A DNA stretch of 64,000 bases. It comes from Bernardetia sp. Lineage in GTDB: Bacteria > Bacteroidota > Bacteroidia > Cytophagales > Bernardetiaceae. The number at the start of each line of letters is the position of its first letter. Within the stretch, counting starts at the first letter, position 1. Made by a program: the position numbers and the translations under genes. The stretch lies in assembly GCA_020630575.1 (NCBI GenBank), contig JAHDBD010000001.1, positions 248,001-312,000 on the forward strand. Direction: 5' to 3'. This document shows, one piece after another, positions 41,827 to 51,133 of the stretch. The notes below the pieces were generated by a model, which saw only the letters and a program-made list of their open reading frames with translations, was not told the DNA's origin and ran no database searches.

Positions 41827-44397
41827 ATGAATACTGTTTTTTACTTTGTTTTTTCTGAAAAAAGAAATTTATTCCCCAAGGTTTTCTTACTTAGAACTTT
41901 CTTGCTTTTTAGTTTATTATTAATTGGTTTTTCTGCTTTTTCTCAAAAAACGGTTGTTACAGGAAAAGTTACTGATGCCGAAACAGGTGATGGAGTCCCT
42001 TTTGCAAATGTTTATTTTGATGGAACAACCATAGGAACAACCACAGATTTTGATGGATTTTATAAAATAGAAACCGATAAAGCTACTGATTCGCTTGTGG
42101 TTTCGTATGTAAGTTATCAAACTAGAAAAAAAGCAGTTAAAAAAGGAGCTACTCAAAATATTGATTATCAGCTTGCTTCTTCTGAAGAAACTCTAAAAGC
42201 AATTGTGGTTACTTCTGGGAAACGAGAAAATCCTGCTTGGGAATATTTAAGAGGTTTGTTAGACCATAAATCTGAAAATGACAAACGTCGTCTTTCTGCT
42301 TATGAATATGATGCTTATTCGAAAGTAGAACTTGATGTAGATAATATTTCTGATAAATTCAAAGAAAAAAAGCTGGTTAAACAAATTATTGGAGTAGTTG
42401 ATAGTGTCGAAAATTTAGCAGGAGAAGATGGAAAGCCAATTTTGCCACTATTTATTTCAGAAACTATTTCTAAATATTATTATAGAGATAGTCCAATTAA
42501 AAGAAAAGAAGAAATAGAAAAAACACGTATTAAAGGTGTTGGTGTAGATGATGGAAGTATTGTCTCACAACTTGTAGGTTCTTCTTTTCAAGATTATAAT
42601 TTTTATGAAAGTTGGATTCAGATTGCAGGAAAAGATTTTGTTTCTCCCATTTCTGAAAGTTGGAGGTTGTTTTATGATTATGAATTACAAGAACGCACCG
42701 AAATTGATGATATTTGGTGTTATCGTATTGATTTTCAACCCAAACGAAAAGAAGATTTAGCCTTTACAGGTACAATGTGGATAACAGATGACTCTACTTT
42801 TGCTTTAAAGCGCATTGATGTAACTGTTCCAAAAGCAGCAAACCTCAACTTTATTGAAAAAATAAAAATTCAACAAGATTTAAAGCGAATTGAAGAAGAC
42901 AAAGAAACAGCTTGGCTTCCTGTCAAAACACGTATTTTAGTTGATGTAGGTCAGATAAATGACCAATGGGCTGGAATGCTTTTAAAGTCGTATAGTTCAG
43001 CAGAAAATATTGTAATCAATAAACCTAGAGACATCAAGTTTTATAAAGATGCTATTGTTGTAGATGAAGAAGTCAATAATTCTACAGATGATTTTTGGCA
43101 AAAAAACAGACACGATTCGCTTACAGCAAGTGAACAGACAGTTTATGCAATGATTGATACGATTAGTAATTTACCGATGGTAAAAAGTTATATCGAAATT
43201 GCTGATTTACTTATCAATGGATACAAAGATATTGGCAAAGTAGACATTGGAACGCTTCTGACTTTCTATTCAAATAATAATATTGAAGGACATCGTTTAT
43301 TTTTTAATGTACGAACAAATGCAGATTTTAGTAAAAAGTTTCAATTTTCTACAGGTATTGGATATGGTTTTGGCGATGAAAAATGGAAATATAGAGGCAA
43401 AGTAAGATATATTGCTAATCGAACTCCTTGGACAGTCATTAGTGTATCTCATCAATATGACCTACAACAAGTTGCCTTATTTAATGAAGATTTTCGTTCT
43501 AGTGATAACTATCTATTTTTGGCTTTTAGCCGTTGGGGAACTTTAGATAGAAATCGTCCTTTTTATCACAGACAAAGCAGTATTGATATTCAGACAGATA
43601 TTGTAAAAGGTATTACCTCAAAAATTACTTATCGAAATCAAGATTATGACCCTTTATTTAACTTTGAGTTTTTTGACCCAGAAAATCCAGAAATTCGACG
43701 TAGAAATTTTACAGTTTCTGAAGTAATGGCTGAAGTCAGAATTGGTTTCAAAGAGCGTTATATCAATGGTGAAATGGCTAGAGTTGTGATTAATAGCAAT
43801 TATCCTGTTTTTAAATTTCGTTATATTAGAGGTTTAGGAGACTTTTTAGGAGGAGATTTGGAATACCATAAGTTTTCTACTCGTTTAGAACACTCATTTC
43901 GTTTGGGTATTTTTGGACGTACAGACTATTTTATTAGTGCTGGTTTTACGCCTTCTACACTTCCTTATCCACTTTTAGAGTCGCATTTGGGCAATGAAAC
44001 ACCTTTTTATAATCAACTTTCATTCAATTTGATGAACTACTTTGAGTTTGTAAGTGATAAATATGCTTCAATCAATGTTATCCACGATTTTAATGGGTTT
44101 TTATTGAATAGAATTCCATTGATGAGAAGACTCAAATGGAGAACTTTTGTAGAAGGAAATATGTTAGTTGGAAATGTAAGTCAGAAAAATATTGATTTGA
44201 TACCTGATACAGATTCAAATGGAGTTCCTGTTCCTAAGTTTGGAAGTTTGGGAGCGACACCTTACGCAGAGGTAAGTTATGGAGTGAGTAATATTTTTAG
44301 GTTTGTGAGAGTACAAGCCGTTCATCGTCTCACTTATTTAGATAAAGATGATGTCAGTAAATGGGGAATTCGTGTTTCTGCCCAATTTAGATTATAA
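41827..44397 (+). CDS. DUF5686 family outer-membrane protein with carboxypeptidase-like domain
   Basis: Large outer-membrane protein of a family common in Bacteroidota, function unknown. The start is set at the ATG at 41827 (856 aa); the in-frame TTG 36 bases upstream overlaps a promoter box. A signal (about residues 1-45, long, ending LLIGFSAFSQ) is followed by a CarboxypepD-like beta-sandwich (TVVTGKVTDAETGDGVPFAN, then VYFDGTTIGTTTDFDGFYKI), a connector (IVVTSGKRENPAWEYLRGLL), and then the DUF5686 region to the end, rich in aromatic beta-strands (FSTGIGYGFGDEKWKYRGKV, GLGDFLGGDLEYHKFSTRLE) and ending WGIRVSAQFRL. Short plug-like region but no TonB-receptor motif. Single gene with its own terminator. 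Confidence 0.85.
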   Translation: MNTVFYFVFSEKRNLFPKVFLLRTFLLFSLLLIGFSAFSQKTVVTGKVTDAETGDGVPFANVYFDGTTIGTTTDFDGFYKIETDKATDSLVVSYVSYQTRKKAVKKGATQNIDYQLASSEETLKAIVVTSGKRENPAWEYLRGLLDHKSENDKRRLSAYEYDAYSKVELDVDNISDKFKEKKLVKQIIGVVDSVENLAGEDGKPILPLFISETISKYYYRDSPIKRKEEIEKTRIKGVGVDDGSIVSQLVGSSFQDYNFYESWIQIAGKDFVSPISESWRLFYDYELQERTEIDDIWCYRIDFQPKRKEDLAFTGTMWITDDSTFALKRIDVTVPKAANLNFIEKIKIQQDLKRIEEDKETAWLPVKTRILVDVGQINDQWAGMLLKSYSSAENIVINKPRDIKFYKDAIVVDEEVNNSTDDFWQKNRHDSLTASEQTVYAMIDTISNLPMVKSYIEIADLLINGYKDIGKVDIGTLLTFYSNNNIEGHRLFFNVRTNADFSKKFQFSTGIGYGFGDEKWKYRGKVRYIANRTPWTVISVSHQYDLQQVALFNEDFRSSDNYLFLAFSRWGTLDRNRPFYHRQSSIDIQTDIVKGITSKITYRNQDYDPLFNFEFFDPENPEIRRRNFTVSEVMAEVRIGFKERYINGEMARVVINSNYPVFKFRYIRGLGDFLGGDLEYHKFSTRLEHSFRLGIFGRTDYFISAGFTPSTLPYPLLESHLGNETPFYNQLSFNLMNYFEFVSDKYASINVIHDFNGFLLNRIPLMRRLKWRTFVEGNMLVGNVSQKNIDLIPDTDSNGVPVPKFGSLGATPYAEVSYGVSNIFRFVRVQAVHRLTYLDKDDVSKWGIRVSAQFRL

Positions 44398-44400
44398 AAC

Positions 44401-44436
44401 AAAAAAGCAGCTTGATAATAATTAAGCTGCTTTTTT
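44401..44436 (+). terminator. Terminator after the DUF5686 gene
   Basis: The arms AAAAAGCAGCTT and AAGCTGCTTTTTT surround a nine-base loop with a T-run. It also lies close to the 3' end of the convergent sulfotransferase gene and could act in both directions. Confidence 0.88.
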
Positions 44437-44466
44437 ATTAGCCTGAAATTTATTTTTTAATTCTAG

Positions 44467-45354
44467 TTATCTAAACATGCTTTTTCCTATAATATTTCTA
44501 GGATAAAAATGAGTTAAATACTCTTGTGTTTCATTGATTAATGCCTTGATATAATCTGCATCTATTTGCTCTGCATCTTGACTACGAACTTGCTTAGTTT
44601 CTTTAAATTTGTTCAAAAATTCTGTTGTATAATCTAAATCCAGCATATCACAAATATCTGTAACGGTTCGTTCTGGAGTTTCTCTAAAATCTTCATATCT
44701 AAAAAACAACCAATCTGGATAATTGAGTTGATAATATAATATAGTTTCTGCAAAAACAAGCCAAATTCTTACTGCTTTTTCCCATTCTTGAAGAGATTCA
44801 AATCTATTTTCTTGTTTTTCTAAAGCTATACGTTCTAAAATATTTGGTGCGTAGGTAGCAATTTTTGGAGAAAATAATATATCAATATCTGTATTTTTCT
44901 TGTTTTCTATCCAATTATATACAAAACTTAAAGGATGCTGAATCAAAATTACTACATCAGTTCGATAGTGTTTGTATAACCATTCTGCTAAAAAAAAACC
45001 ATGTTTATCATAAATAAGTGGACGAACTTCTTTTTTAGTTTCTTTACTGATTTGATATTTATCTACAAAACGATGATAAAGTTGTTTAAAACTACTACTA
45101 AATGCTCCTTTTGGGTTTTCTTGCTCTATTTTAGGACTTATAAATTCAGTCATAAAAGATGCATAGGAATTGTCATTTTTAGGGTCTATATAAGGATATT
45201 CACTTTCAAAAGAAAAAACACTTCTTGTTTCACTTTTAGGAGAAAAAAAATAAGGAAGATAACGCATAGAAGGAAAAGTAGACAAAATAGTGTCTATCCA
45301 TTCTTGTTGTGAACAAAAAGCTCCTGTAAATAGAATAGGTTTTTGCGTTTGCAT
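44467..45354 (-). CDS. Sulfotransferase-family protein with degenerate nucleotide-binding loops
   Basis: Resembles P-loop-like sulfotransferases, which move sulfate from PAPS to sugars or lipids. In 295 aa the N-terminal strand-loop ILFTGAFCSQQEWIDTIL stands where 5'-PSB motifs read VGxPRSGTT, so the usual Arg-Ser-Gly is missing. The 3'-phosphate site has DVVILIQHPLSFVYNW where RDPRDV is normal, so the conserved arginine is a glutamine. The later WLFFRYEDFRETPERTV is a good family block. So the fold is likely right, but cofactor binding may be lost or altered. Single gene, no neighbour of a sulfation pathway. Confidence 0.68.
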   Translation of the reverse strand: MQTQKPILFTGAFCSQQEWIDTILSTFPSMRYLPYFFSPKSETRSVFSFESEYPYIDPKNDNSYASFMTEFISPKIEQENPKGAFSSSFKQLYHRFVDKYQISKETKKEVRPLIYDKHGFFLAEWLYKHYRTDVVILIQHPLSFVYNWIENKKNTDIDILFSPKIATYAPNILERIALEKQENRFESLQEWEKAVRIWLVFAETILYYQLNYPDWLFFRYEDFRETPERTVTDICDMLDLDYTTEFLNKFKETKQVRSQDAEQIDADYIKALINETQEYLTHFYPRNIIGKSMFR

Positions 45355-45766
45355 TAATTTAGGGGCAGATTTTGACAGAAAGTTTATAGTTAAGATTGTT
45401 CTGATAAATTAGTAATAAAACTATTACTATACAAAGAATTCTAAATTTAATAAAAAATAATCATTTTATTTTTTGAATTTTTACTTTTCTATTGAAAAAA
45501 TCCACTGAAATTGACTTGATGAATCTAATTTTTTTAATAGATTCATTTTTAAGGCTTATAAATTTGTGATACTTTTGTAGGGTTAATTATAATTAATAAT
45601 TAGCCCTTGATTTTATATGATTTTAGTTTCACAAATGAGGTATGCTTGTAAGAGAGATTATTTAAATTTAGTCAGAAATTCAATACATACCAAATTAAAA
45701 TAGAAGGTTGTAACAAAATTTATAAAGAATCTAATCATTCATAATTTATCATTTATAATTGTTTTT
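45355..45766. other. Intergenic region upstream of pyrB
   Basis: No gene, RNA or strong repeat seen. TACTTTTG at 45570-45577 fits the -7 motif, about 190 bases before pyrB. The last 40 bases before pyrB contain the AT-rich word TCATAATTTATCATTTATAA, of a type scattered through this genome. Confidence 0.45.
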
Positions 45767-46699
45767 ATGAGTCTGAGTGTCAATCATTTATTAGGAATAA
45801 AAGACCTTACCCAAGCTGATATTTTGCATATTTTTGAAATGGCAGAGCAGTTTAAGGAAGTCATTAATCGTCCTATCAAAAAAGTACCTTCCTTACGTGA
45901 TATTACGATTGCTAATGTTTTTTTTGAAAATTCTACTCGTACTCGTATTTCTTTCGAACTAGCTCAAAAACGTCTTTCTGCTGATGTTGTTAATTTTTCA
46001 GCAAGTAATAGTTCTGTTTCTAAAGGAGAAACGCTTCTTGATACAGTTAATAATATTTTGGCAATGAAAGTAGATATGATTGTGATGCGCCATTCTAGTG
46101 CAGGTGCGCCTCACTTTTTGTCCAAACATATCAAGGCTGCCATCGTAAATGCAGGAGATGGAACACACGAACATCCAACACAAGCACTTTTAGATACTTT
46201 TTCGATTAGAGAAAAACTAGGTGAAGTAGCAGGAAAAAAAGTAGCTATTATCGGAGATATTTCGCATTCAAGAGTAGCTCTTTCGAATATTTTTGCACTT
46301 CAAAAATTGGGTGCAGAAGTGATGCTTTGTGGGATGCCTACACTTATTCCAAAATTTATAAATCAATTAGGTGTAAAAGTGAGTTATAATCTCAGAGAAA
46401 CCTTAGAATGGTGTGATGTTGCAAATGTTTTGCGTATTCAGCTAGAAAGACAGGATGTCAAAAATATTCCTTCTCTGCGTGAATATTCGCTTTATTACGG
46501 CATAAATAAGGAATTATTGGATTCTCTCAATAAAGAAATTGTTATTATGCACCCAGGCCCTATCAATAGAGGTGTAGAAATTGATAGCGATGTAGCTGAT
46601 TCTGAGCATTCTATTATTCTCAACCAAGTGGAAAATGGTGTGGCTATCAGAATGGCTGTTTTGTATCTTTTAGCAGAGAAAATCAAACCGAAAAACTAA
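45767..46699 (+). CDS. pyrB: Aspartate carbamoyltransferase catalytic chain
   Basis: Condenses carbamoyl phosphate with aspartate, the second step of pyrimidine synthesis. The 310-aa chain has the carbamoyl-phosphate loop STRTR at residues 56-60 (FFENSTRTRISFELA), the SKGETLLDT segment, HPTQALLDTFSIREK, and the aspartate-binding MHPGPINRGVEIDSDVADS. It is full length and intact. No pyrI regulatory chain follows; the next gene is a dehydrogenase. pyrC is at the other end of the window, so pyrimidine genes are dispersed. The ATG at 45767 fits the family start. Confidence 0.97.
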   Translation: MSLSVNHLLGIKDLTQADILHIFEMAEQFKEVINRPIKKVPSLRDITIANVFFENSTRTRISFELAQKRLSADVVNFSASNSSVSKGETLLDTVNNILAMKVDMIVMRHSSAGAPHFLSKHIKAAIVNAGDGTHEHPTQALLDTFSIREKLGEVAGKKVAIIGDISHSRVALSNIFALQKLGAEVMLCGMPTLIPKFINQLGVKVSYNLRETLEWCDVANVLRIQLERQDVKNIPSLREYSLYYGINKELLDSLNKEIVIMHPGPINRGVEIDSDVADSEHSIILNQVENGVAIRMAVLYLLAEKIKPKN

Positions 46700-46841
46700 T
46701 TGCGAATTACGAATTAAAAATTATGAGTGTTGAGAATTAATTGCAACAAAAAAGTAAGCAATTGAAAAAGCATTGTACATTTTTATTTGTAAATTGTAAT
46801 TAATTTGCCGTAATTTTTAATCTTTAATTCGTAATTTCATT
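46700..46841. repeat. Inverted AT-rich repeat between pyrB and the dehydrogenase gene
   Basis: GCGAATTACGAATTAAAAAT on the left and TAATTTTTAATC then TTTAATTCGTAATTTC on the right are near reverse complements about 100 bases apart. The same words occur at 20853 and 14690, so this is a dispersed AT-rich intergenic repeat. Confidence 0.5.
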
Positions 46842-47603
46842 ATGCTCGCATTCATCACAGGCGCAACTTCAGGAATTGGACTTGCCACAGCACATATTTT
46901 TGCAGATAATAATATTGACCTTATTCTTTGTGGAAGAAGAACTGAAAGGCTTCAAGAACTAGAAAAAGAATTATCTCAAAAAGTAAAAGTAAAGACACTT
47001 GCTTTTGATGTCAGTAATAGAGAAGAAGTAAAAAAAGCAGTTGATTCTCTAGGAAAAGATTTTCAAAAGATTGATATTCTTATCAATAATGCAGGAAATG
47101 CACACGGACTTTCTCCTATTCAGGAAGGAAATTTAGATGATTGGGATGCAATGATTGACCTAAACATAAAAGGACTTTTGTATGTAACAAGAGCAATTTT
47201 ACCAAAATTATTAAATGAAACAAGGTCAGAAAAAAACAAAGGACAGATTATAAATATCGGTTCGATTGCTGGGATTGATTCGTACGCAAATGGAAATGTG
47301 TATTGTGCCACCAAATCAGCCGTTGCGATGCTTAGCGAAAGCATGAGAATTGATTTACTAAAAGAAAATATCAAAGTAAGTGAAGTAAAACCAGGATTAG
47401 TAGAAACAGAATTTTCGAAGGTTCGTTTTAAAAACGATGAAGAAAGAGCTGAAAAAGTGTATCAAAACTATACGCCACTCACAGCACAAGATATAGCAGA
47501 ACTAATTTATTTTGTAGTCAGTAGACCTGCTCACGTCAATATTGCTGATGTCTTGATTTTGCCCACAGACCAAGCTAAATCTGCTATGGTAAACAAAAAA
47601 TAA
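46842..47603 (+). CDS. Short-chain dehydrogenase/reductase (YdfG-like)
   Basis: NAD(P)-dependent oxidoreductase, probably of the group acting on 3-hydroxy acids such as L-allo-threonine or serine; the exact substrate is open. In 253 aa the cofactor loop GATSGIG sits at 7-13, DILINNAGNAHGL near 85, the catalytic Ser in NIGSIAGIDS and the YxxxK pair at Y154/K158 (VYCATKSAVA). EVKPGLVETEFSKVRF is typical of the YdfG branch. A terminator follows. It sits 142 bases after pyrB; co-transcription is possible but not needed. Confidence 0.9.
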   Translation: MLAFITGATSGIGLATAHIFADNNIDLILCGRRTERLQELEKELSQKVKVKTLAFDVSNREEVKKAVDSLGKDFQKIDILINNAGNAHGLSPIQEGNLDDWDAMIDLNIKGLLYVTRAILPKLLNETRSEKNKGQIINIGSIAGIDSYANGNVYCATKSAVAMLSESMRIDLLKENIKVSEVKPGLVETEFSKVRFKNDEERAEKVYQNYTPLTAQDIAELIYFVVSRPAHVNIADVLILPTDQAKSAMVNKK

Positions 47604-47609
47604 TTTTTC

Positions 47610-47648
47610 AAATCCTTATCAATAGTTAGTTATTGATAAGGATTTTTT
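47610..47648. terminator. Terminator between the dehydrogenase and acyltransferase genes
   Basis: The perfect 14-base arms AATCCTTATCAATA and TATTGATAAGGATT have a five-base loop and a T-run on the plus strand. Confidence 0.9.
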
Positions 47649-47674
47649 TATAAAAGTTTGAGCAAACTTAGAAA

Positions 47675-48262
47675 CTAGACATACCTCAAATCAACTGAAA
47701 ATTTTTCTGGAAACTTACCTATTTTATCTTTGTAAAAATCCATTATTTTTTTCAAATCAGCTTCCATATCATCAGTTGGCAAGACTAATTTTGTAACTCC
47801 TGCTTCTCTTTTTTTGTAATCCAAGTAACCAAGTGCAATTGGTACATTGGCTAATTTAGCAGCATGATAAAAGCCCATTTTCCATTCTGTTACTTTATTG
47901 CGTGTCGCTTCAGGTGTAAAAACAACAGCTAGTTTTTTATTTTCTGTAAAAAGATTTGCCATTGCTTGTACCATTGATGGACGCTCTTCTCCTACTTTTT
48001 TTGGAGTTCTGTCTATTCCTATTGCTCCCATTTTCAATAACATATTGCCAAAAGGAGGTTTTATCCATTCTTTTTTGATAGTAAAACGCCAGTTTATATT
48101 TGCAATATCAAACCATGCAATTGTATAAATAGCATCCCAGTTGGTGGTATGTGGAGCTGCAATAATTACGCAACGTTCTAATACTTCTTTTGTCACTTCT
48201 TCACTATGAACAATTTTCCAACCACGAAAACGAAATAAAAAACGAAAGATAGCAAGTACCAT
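47675..48262 (-). CDS. 1-acylglycerol-3-phosphate acyltransferase family protein
   Basis: Acylates lysophospholipid, probably lysophosphatidic acid, during membrane lipid synthesis. In 195 aa, the catalytic HxxxxD motif is H38-D43 in AAPHTTNWDAIYTI; the substrate-binding block VVFTPEATRNKVTEWKMGFY replaces the usual EGTRS by EATRN. There is a hydrophobic segment but no clear membrane helix. Length fits the short single-domain branch common in Bacteroidota. It follows mraY on the same strand with 130 bases between, so they may share a transcript. Confidence 0.88.
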   Translation of the reverse strand: MVLAIFRFLFRFRGWKIVHSEEVTKEVLERCVIIAAPHTTNWDAIYTIAWFDIANINWRFTIKKEWIKPPFGNMLLKMGAIGIDRTPKKVGEERPSMVQAMANLFTENKKLAVVFTPEATRNKVTEWKMGFYHAAKLANVPIALGYLDYKKREAGVTKLVLPTDDMEADLKKIMDFYKDKIGKFPEKFSVDLRYV

Positions 48263-48392
48263 TTTTTGAGTTATTAGTGTTTAATTATTAGTTATTAACA
48301 AAAGTAATTCTGCTATTTCCAAAGTTACTTATTTTGAGAATAGTATTCTTACAAAAATAGTTAATGATCTTTTCTAGTTGTTGTTTTTATCG

Positions 48393-49613
48393 CTATCTAA
48401 TCTTGAGAGTTGCTAAAGCAATAATTACAAGTAAAATTCCTATAATCCAAAAACGAGTAACAATTTTTACTTCGTGCAATCCTTTTTTCTGATAATGATG
48501 ATGAAGAGGCGACATCAAGAAAATACGTCTGCCCTCTCCAAATTTCTTTTTTGTATATTTAAAATAGGCTACTTGCATCATTACAGATAAATTTTCTATC
48601 AAAAATACACCACAGAGAATCGGAATCATAAGTTCTTTTCGAAGCGTAATTGCCAAAACAGCAATAATTCCACCTAAAGAAAGACTTCCAGTATCTCCCA
48701 TAAAAACTTGTGCAGGAAAAGAGTTATACCACAAAAATCCAATACACGCCCCCATAAAAGCAGTACAAAAAATAACAACTTCACCTGTGTTAGGTAAATA
48801 CATAATGTTGAGATAATCTGCAAAGATTAAATTTCCTGAAACATACGCAAAAACACTCAAAGCAGTGGCAATAATGGCTGTTGTTCCTGCTGCTAGTCCA
48901 TCTAAGCCATCTGTTAGATTTGCACCATTCGAAACGGCTGTAATAATAAAAGTAACTACAAGAATATAAAAAATTATTACGCCATATTCTCCTAGAAAGT
49001 CGGGAACAAGTGTTCTGTAATCCAATTCATTGTTTTTAATAAATGGAATAGTCGTTTTCAGAGACTTTATATCTTCATAACTAGAGTTTACATAACTAGT
49101 ATAATCATCAGCAGCATTTATACCTGTACTGAATTCTCTCATCAAAACATCAGGGTGGTAATACATAGCTATACCAATCAAAATTCCTATTCCTACTTGT
49201 CCTAAAATCTTAAACTTTCCTGAAAGTCCTGCTTTATTTTTACGGATTACTTTTATATAATCATCTACAAAACCAATTATCCCAAGCCAAATAGTAGAAA
49301 TAATGAGAAGTAAAATATAAATATTATGAAGTTGAGCCAAAAGGAGTGTAGGAATAAGTGTGGCAGCCAAAATAATTACTCCTCCCATAGTAGGCGTTCC
49401 TGCTTTCAGATTTTCACCCTTGAGACCTAAATCTCTGACAGTTTCTCCAATTTGCTGTTTCTGGAGAAAGAGAATTATTTTTTTGCCAAAAACAACACTA
49501 ATCAAAAGTGATAAAAAAGCTGCCAACATAGCACGAAAACTAATATACTGAAAAAGACCTGCTCCAGAGAGTTCGAACTGTTCACGCAAAAAACGAAATA
49601 GATAGTATAACAT
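48393..49613 (-). CDS. mraY: Phospho-N-acetylmuramoyl-pentapeptide transferase MraY
   Basis: Makes lipid I from UDP-MurNAc-pentapeptide and undecaprenyl phosphate in the inner membrane. The 406-aa protein has about ten transmembrane helices and the family blocks: [34 protein letters not shown] with the DD pair, [32 protein letters not shown], then [11 protein letters not shown]. The HHH-like loop [19 protein letters not shown] near the end is complete. An extra hydrophilic loop of about 45 residues around residue 165-210 is common in Bacteroidota MraY. Here mraY is not inside a dcw cluster: its neighbours are an acyltransferase and a membrane protein. Confidence 0.97.
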   Translation of the reverse strand: MLYYLFRFLREQFELSGAGLFQYISFRAMLAAFLSLLISVVFGKKIILFLQKQQIGETVRDLGLKGENLKAGTPTMGGVIILAATLIPTLLLAQLHNIYILLLIISTIWLGIIGFVDDYIKVIRKNKAGLSGKFKILGQVGIGILIGIAMYYHPDVLMREFSTGINAADDYTSYVNSSYEDIKSLKTTIPFIKNNELDYRTLVPDFLGEYGVIIFYILVVTFIITAVSNGANLTDGLDGLAAGTTAIIATALSVFAYVSGNLIFADYLNIMYLPNTGEVVIFCTAFMGACIGFLWYNSFPAQVFMGDTGSLSLGGIIAVLAITLRKELMIPILCGVFLIENLSVMMQVAYFKYTKKKFGEGRRIFLMSPLHHHYQKKGLHEVKIVTRFWIIGILLVIIALATLKIR

Positions 49614-49700
49614 GAGAAATCACAAAAAATGAGTTGAGAAGGGAAATTTTTGAAGTTGTATCTTACTTTTTTCTTTATTTTAAAATGAAAAAACAAAGCT

Positions 49701-49739
49701 ACAAAAAAAAGCATTCTACCTCTATAAAGTAAAATGCTT
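49701..49739 (-). terminator. Terminator after the acidic membrane-protein gene
   Basis: On the minus strand AAGCATTTTAC pairs with GTAGAATGCTT and is followed by eight T. It lies 26 bases past the stop at 49765. Confidence 0.85.
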
Positions 49740-49764
49740 ATTGATACAATTGAGAGAATATATT

Positions 49765-50574
49765 TTATCTAAATAAATGTTTTGGCTTACTGAAAGAAAA
49801 ATAATAAGCGAAAAACAGTCCAAGAACATAAAATGCAATATCTACATATTCAAAACGGTCTTTTAAGAAGCCCCATAAATGAGAAATATCAAAAGTAGTA
49901 AAGGTTTCTATATAAGAAAGCTGAAAACTTTGTACGATAGGTTCGACTGCTGCTAATACATTGCCTATAAAGAATCCTAAAATGGTAACTAAAATAGCCA
50001 TGATTCCAAAAATAGGACGATGCCCCCTACCTCCAATTCTCATTCCTAGTGCTGCCAAAAGACCAACTAAAATTGCCATAAAAGCATAGTGATGTTGTTC
50101 GATATATTCGTCTATAAGCATAGTTGTTTTGCCCCACGTGTAGGCTGCTCCTAATGCTCCAACTAATGAGAGTATAATTCCTAAAAATAAATTAGATTTG
50201 GATTTCATATCTGATAGGGAAGATTTTTTTGATAAAGTAGATGACTCATCAAGATAATCAGATGCTGTATCCAAATCTTCTGAGACATGTAATTGTGTGT
50301 GGGTTTGATTAAATTGCTCGTCTGCGCTAATCCATTCGTAATTTACTTCTAATTCTTCTAAAGGCAAAATAGCCGATTTATCAAAGGCAATCGGACTTTC
50401 ATTTGGCAAGTCTGAAATAGAATCAACTTTATTGTTTGTAATAGATGAATTATCTATGTTCAAATTTTCGGTATTCAAATCATGATGAGTTGAATTAGAT
50501 TCTAGCTCTAATTCTAGTTCTTGCTGTATTTTTTCTATATTTTTTTCTTCGTTAGTTGGAGTAGTATAATTCAT
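49765..50574 (-). CDS. Membrane protein with acidic, low-complexity N-terminus
   Basis: No family recognised. In 269 aa the first 130 residues are acidic and Ser/Asn-rich, hydrophilic and probably disordered (LELELESNSTHHDLNTENLN, then LDTASDYLDESSTLSKKSSL). Four or five transmembrane segments follow (FLGIILSLVGALGAAYTW, HYAFMAILVGLLAALGM, RPIFGIMAILVTILGFFI, YVDIAFYVLGLFFAYYF) and the end is basic (SKPKHLFR). Such a layout suggests a cytoplasmic acidic tail on a small integral membrane protein. Single gene with its own terminator. Confidence 0.6.
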   Translation of the reverse strand: MNYTTPTNEEKNIEKIQQELELELESNSTHHDLNTENLNIDNSSITNNKVDSISDLPNESPIAFDKSAILPLEELEVNYEWISADEQFNQTHTQLHVSEDLDTASDYLDESSTLSKKSSLSDMKSKSNLFLGIILSLVGALGAAYTWGKTTMLIDEYIEQHHYAFMAILVGLLAALGMRIGGRGHRPIFGIMAILVTILGFFIGNVLAAVEPIVQSFQLSYIETFTTFDISHLWGFLKDRFEYVDIAFYVLGLFFAYYFSFSKPKHLFR

Positions 50575-51133
50575 ATGCGTAAAATCTTGATATCAAATGA
50601 GAATAGAATAAGAATAGTAGGTTTATAGAATTGTAGCCTACTTCCAAATTAGAGTATAGAATAAATCTAAAATTAGCACATTATCTAGCAGAGATAAGCT
50701 ACTATCAAACTTTCAAGAACTATACCTTTTTGATTATAATGCTTACACTCATTAAGTAGCCTAAAAACTCAAACAACGAATTAAATAATCAATCAAATAA
50801 GAGAGTATAGCCAGATAGTTTATTAGATAAAACTAGTTGTTTTACTCATAACAAGCTATAAAAGAGCGTTGAAAGCCTAATTTGTGTTTTTATAAAGATA
50901 GAAAGAAGCAACCTATATTTGCAAAAAATCATACATAACAACTAAAGAGCAATCGACGAACAAATTACTCTACTCGGTAAAGATTGATTTTTTTTAGATG
51001 AAAAAAGAGTTTCAAAACTAGATTTTTTAAAAGATTTGCTATTTCTAAGCTCATAATAGCTAAAAAGTGGAGATACAAAAAAAGCAACTCCATTTTTAAA
51101 GTTGCTTTTTACATATAATTACTTGAAAAATAT
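50575..51133. other. Intergenic region between two minus-strand genes
   Basis: No convincing gene. It holds the terminator of the coiled-coil protein gene at 51077-51110 and presumably the promoter of the acidic membrane-protein gene near 50600-50800. The word TATATTTG at 50914 on the plus strand looks like a -7 box but has no gene behind it. Confidence 0.5.
51077..51110 (-). terminator. Terminator after the coiled-coil membrane-protein gene
   Basis: On the minus strand AAAAAGCAAC and GTTGCTTTTTT enclose a 12-base loop, with T-runs on both strands. It lies 24 bases past the stop. Confidence 0.85.

Noticed and set aside
45767..47603. pyrB and the dehydrogenase as one pyrimidine operon
   Set aside because: The 142-base gap holds a dispersed inverted repeat and the dehydrogenase is YdfG-like, with no known role in pyrimidine synthesis.
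50914..50921. TATATTTG as a plus-strand promoter
   Set aside because: There is no plus-strand gene downstream; the match is likely chance in AT-rich DNA.
50844..50930. A 28-codon frame on the minus strand starting MIFCKYRLLLSIF
   Set aside because: Very short, random AT-rich composition, no ribosome site and no support from context.
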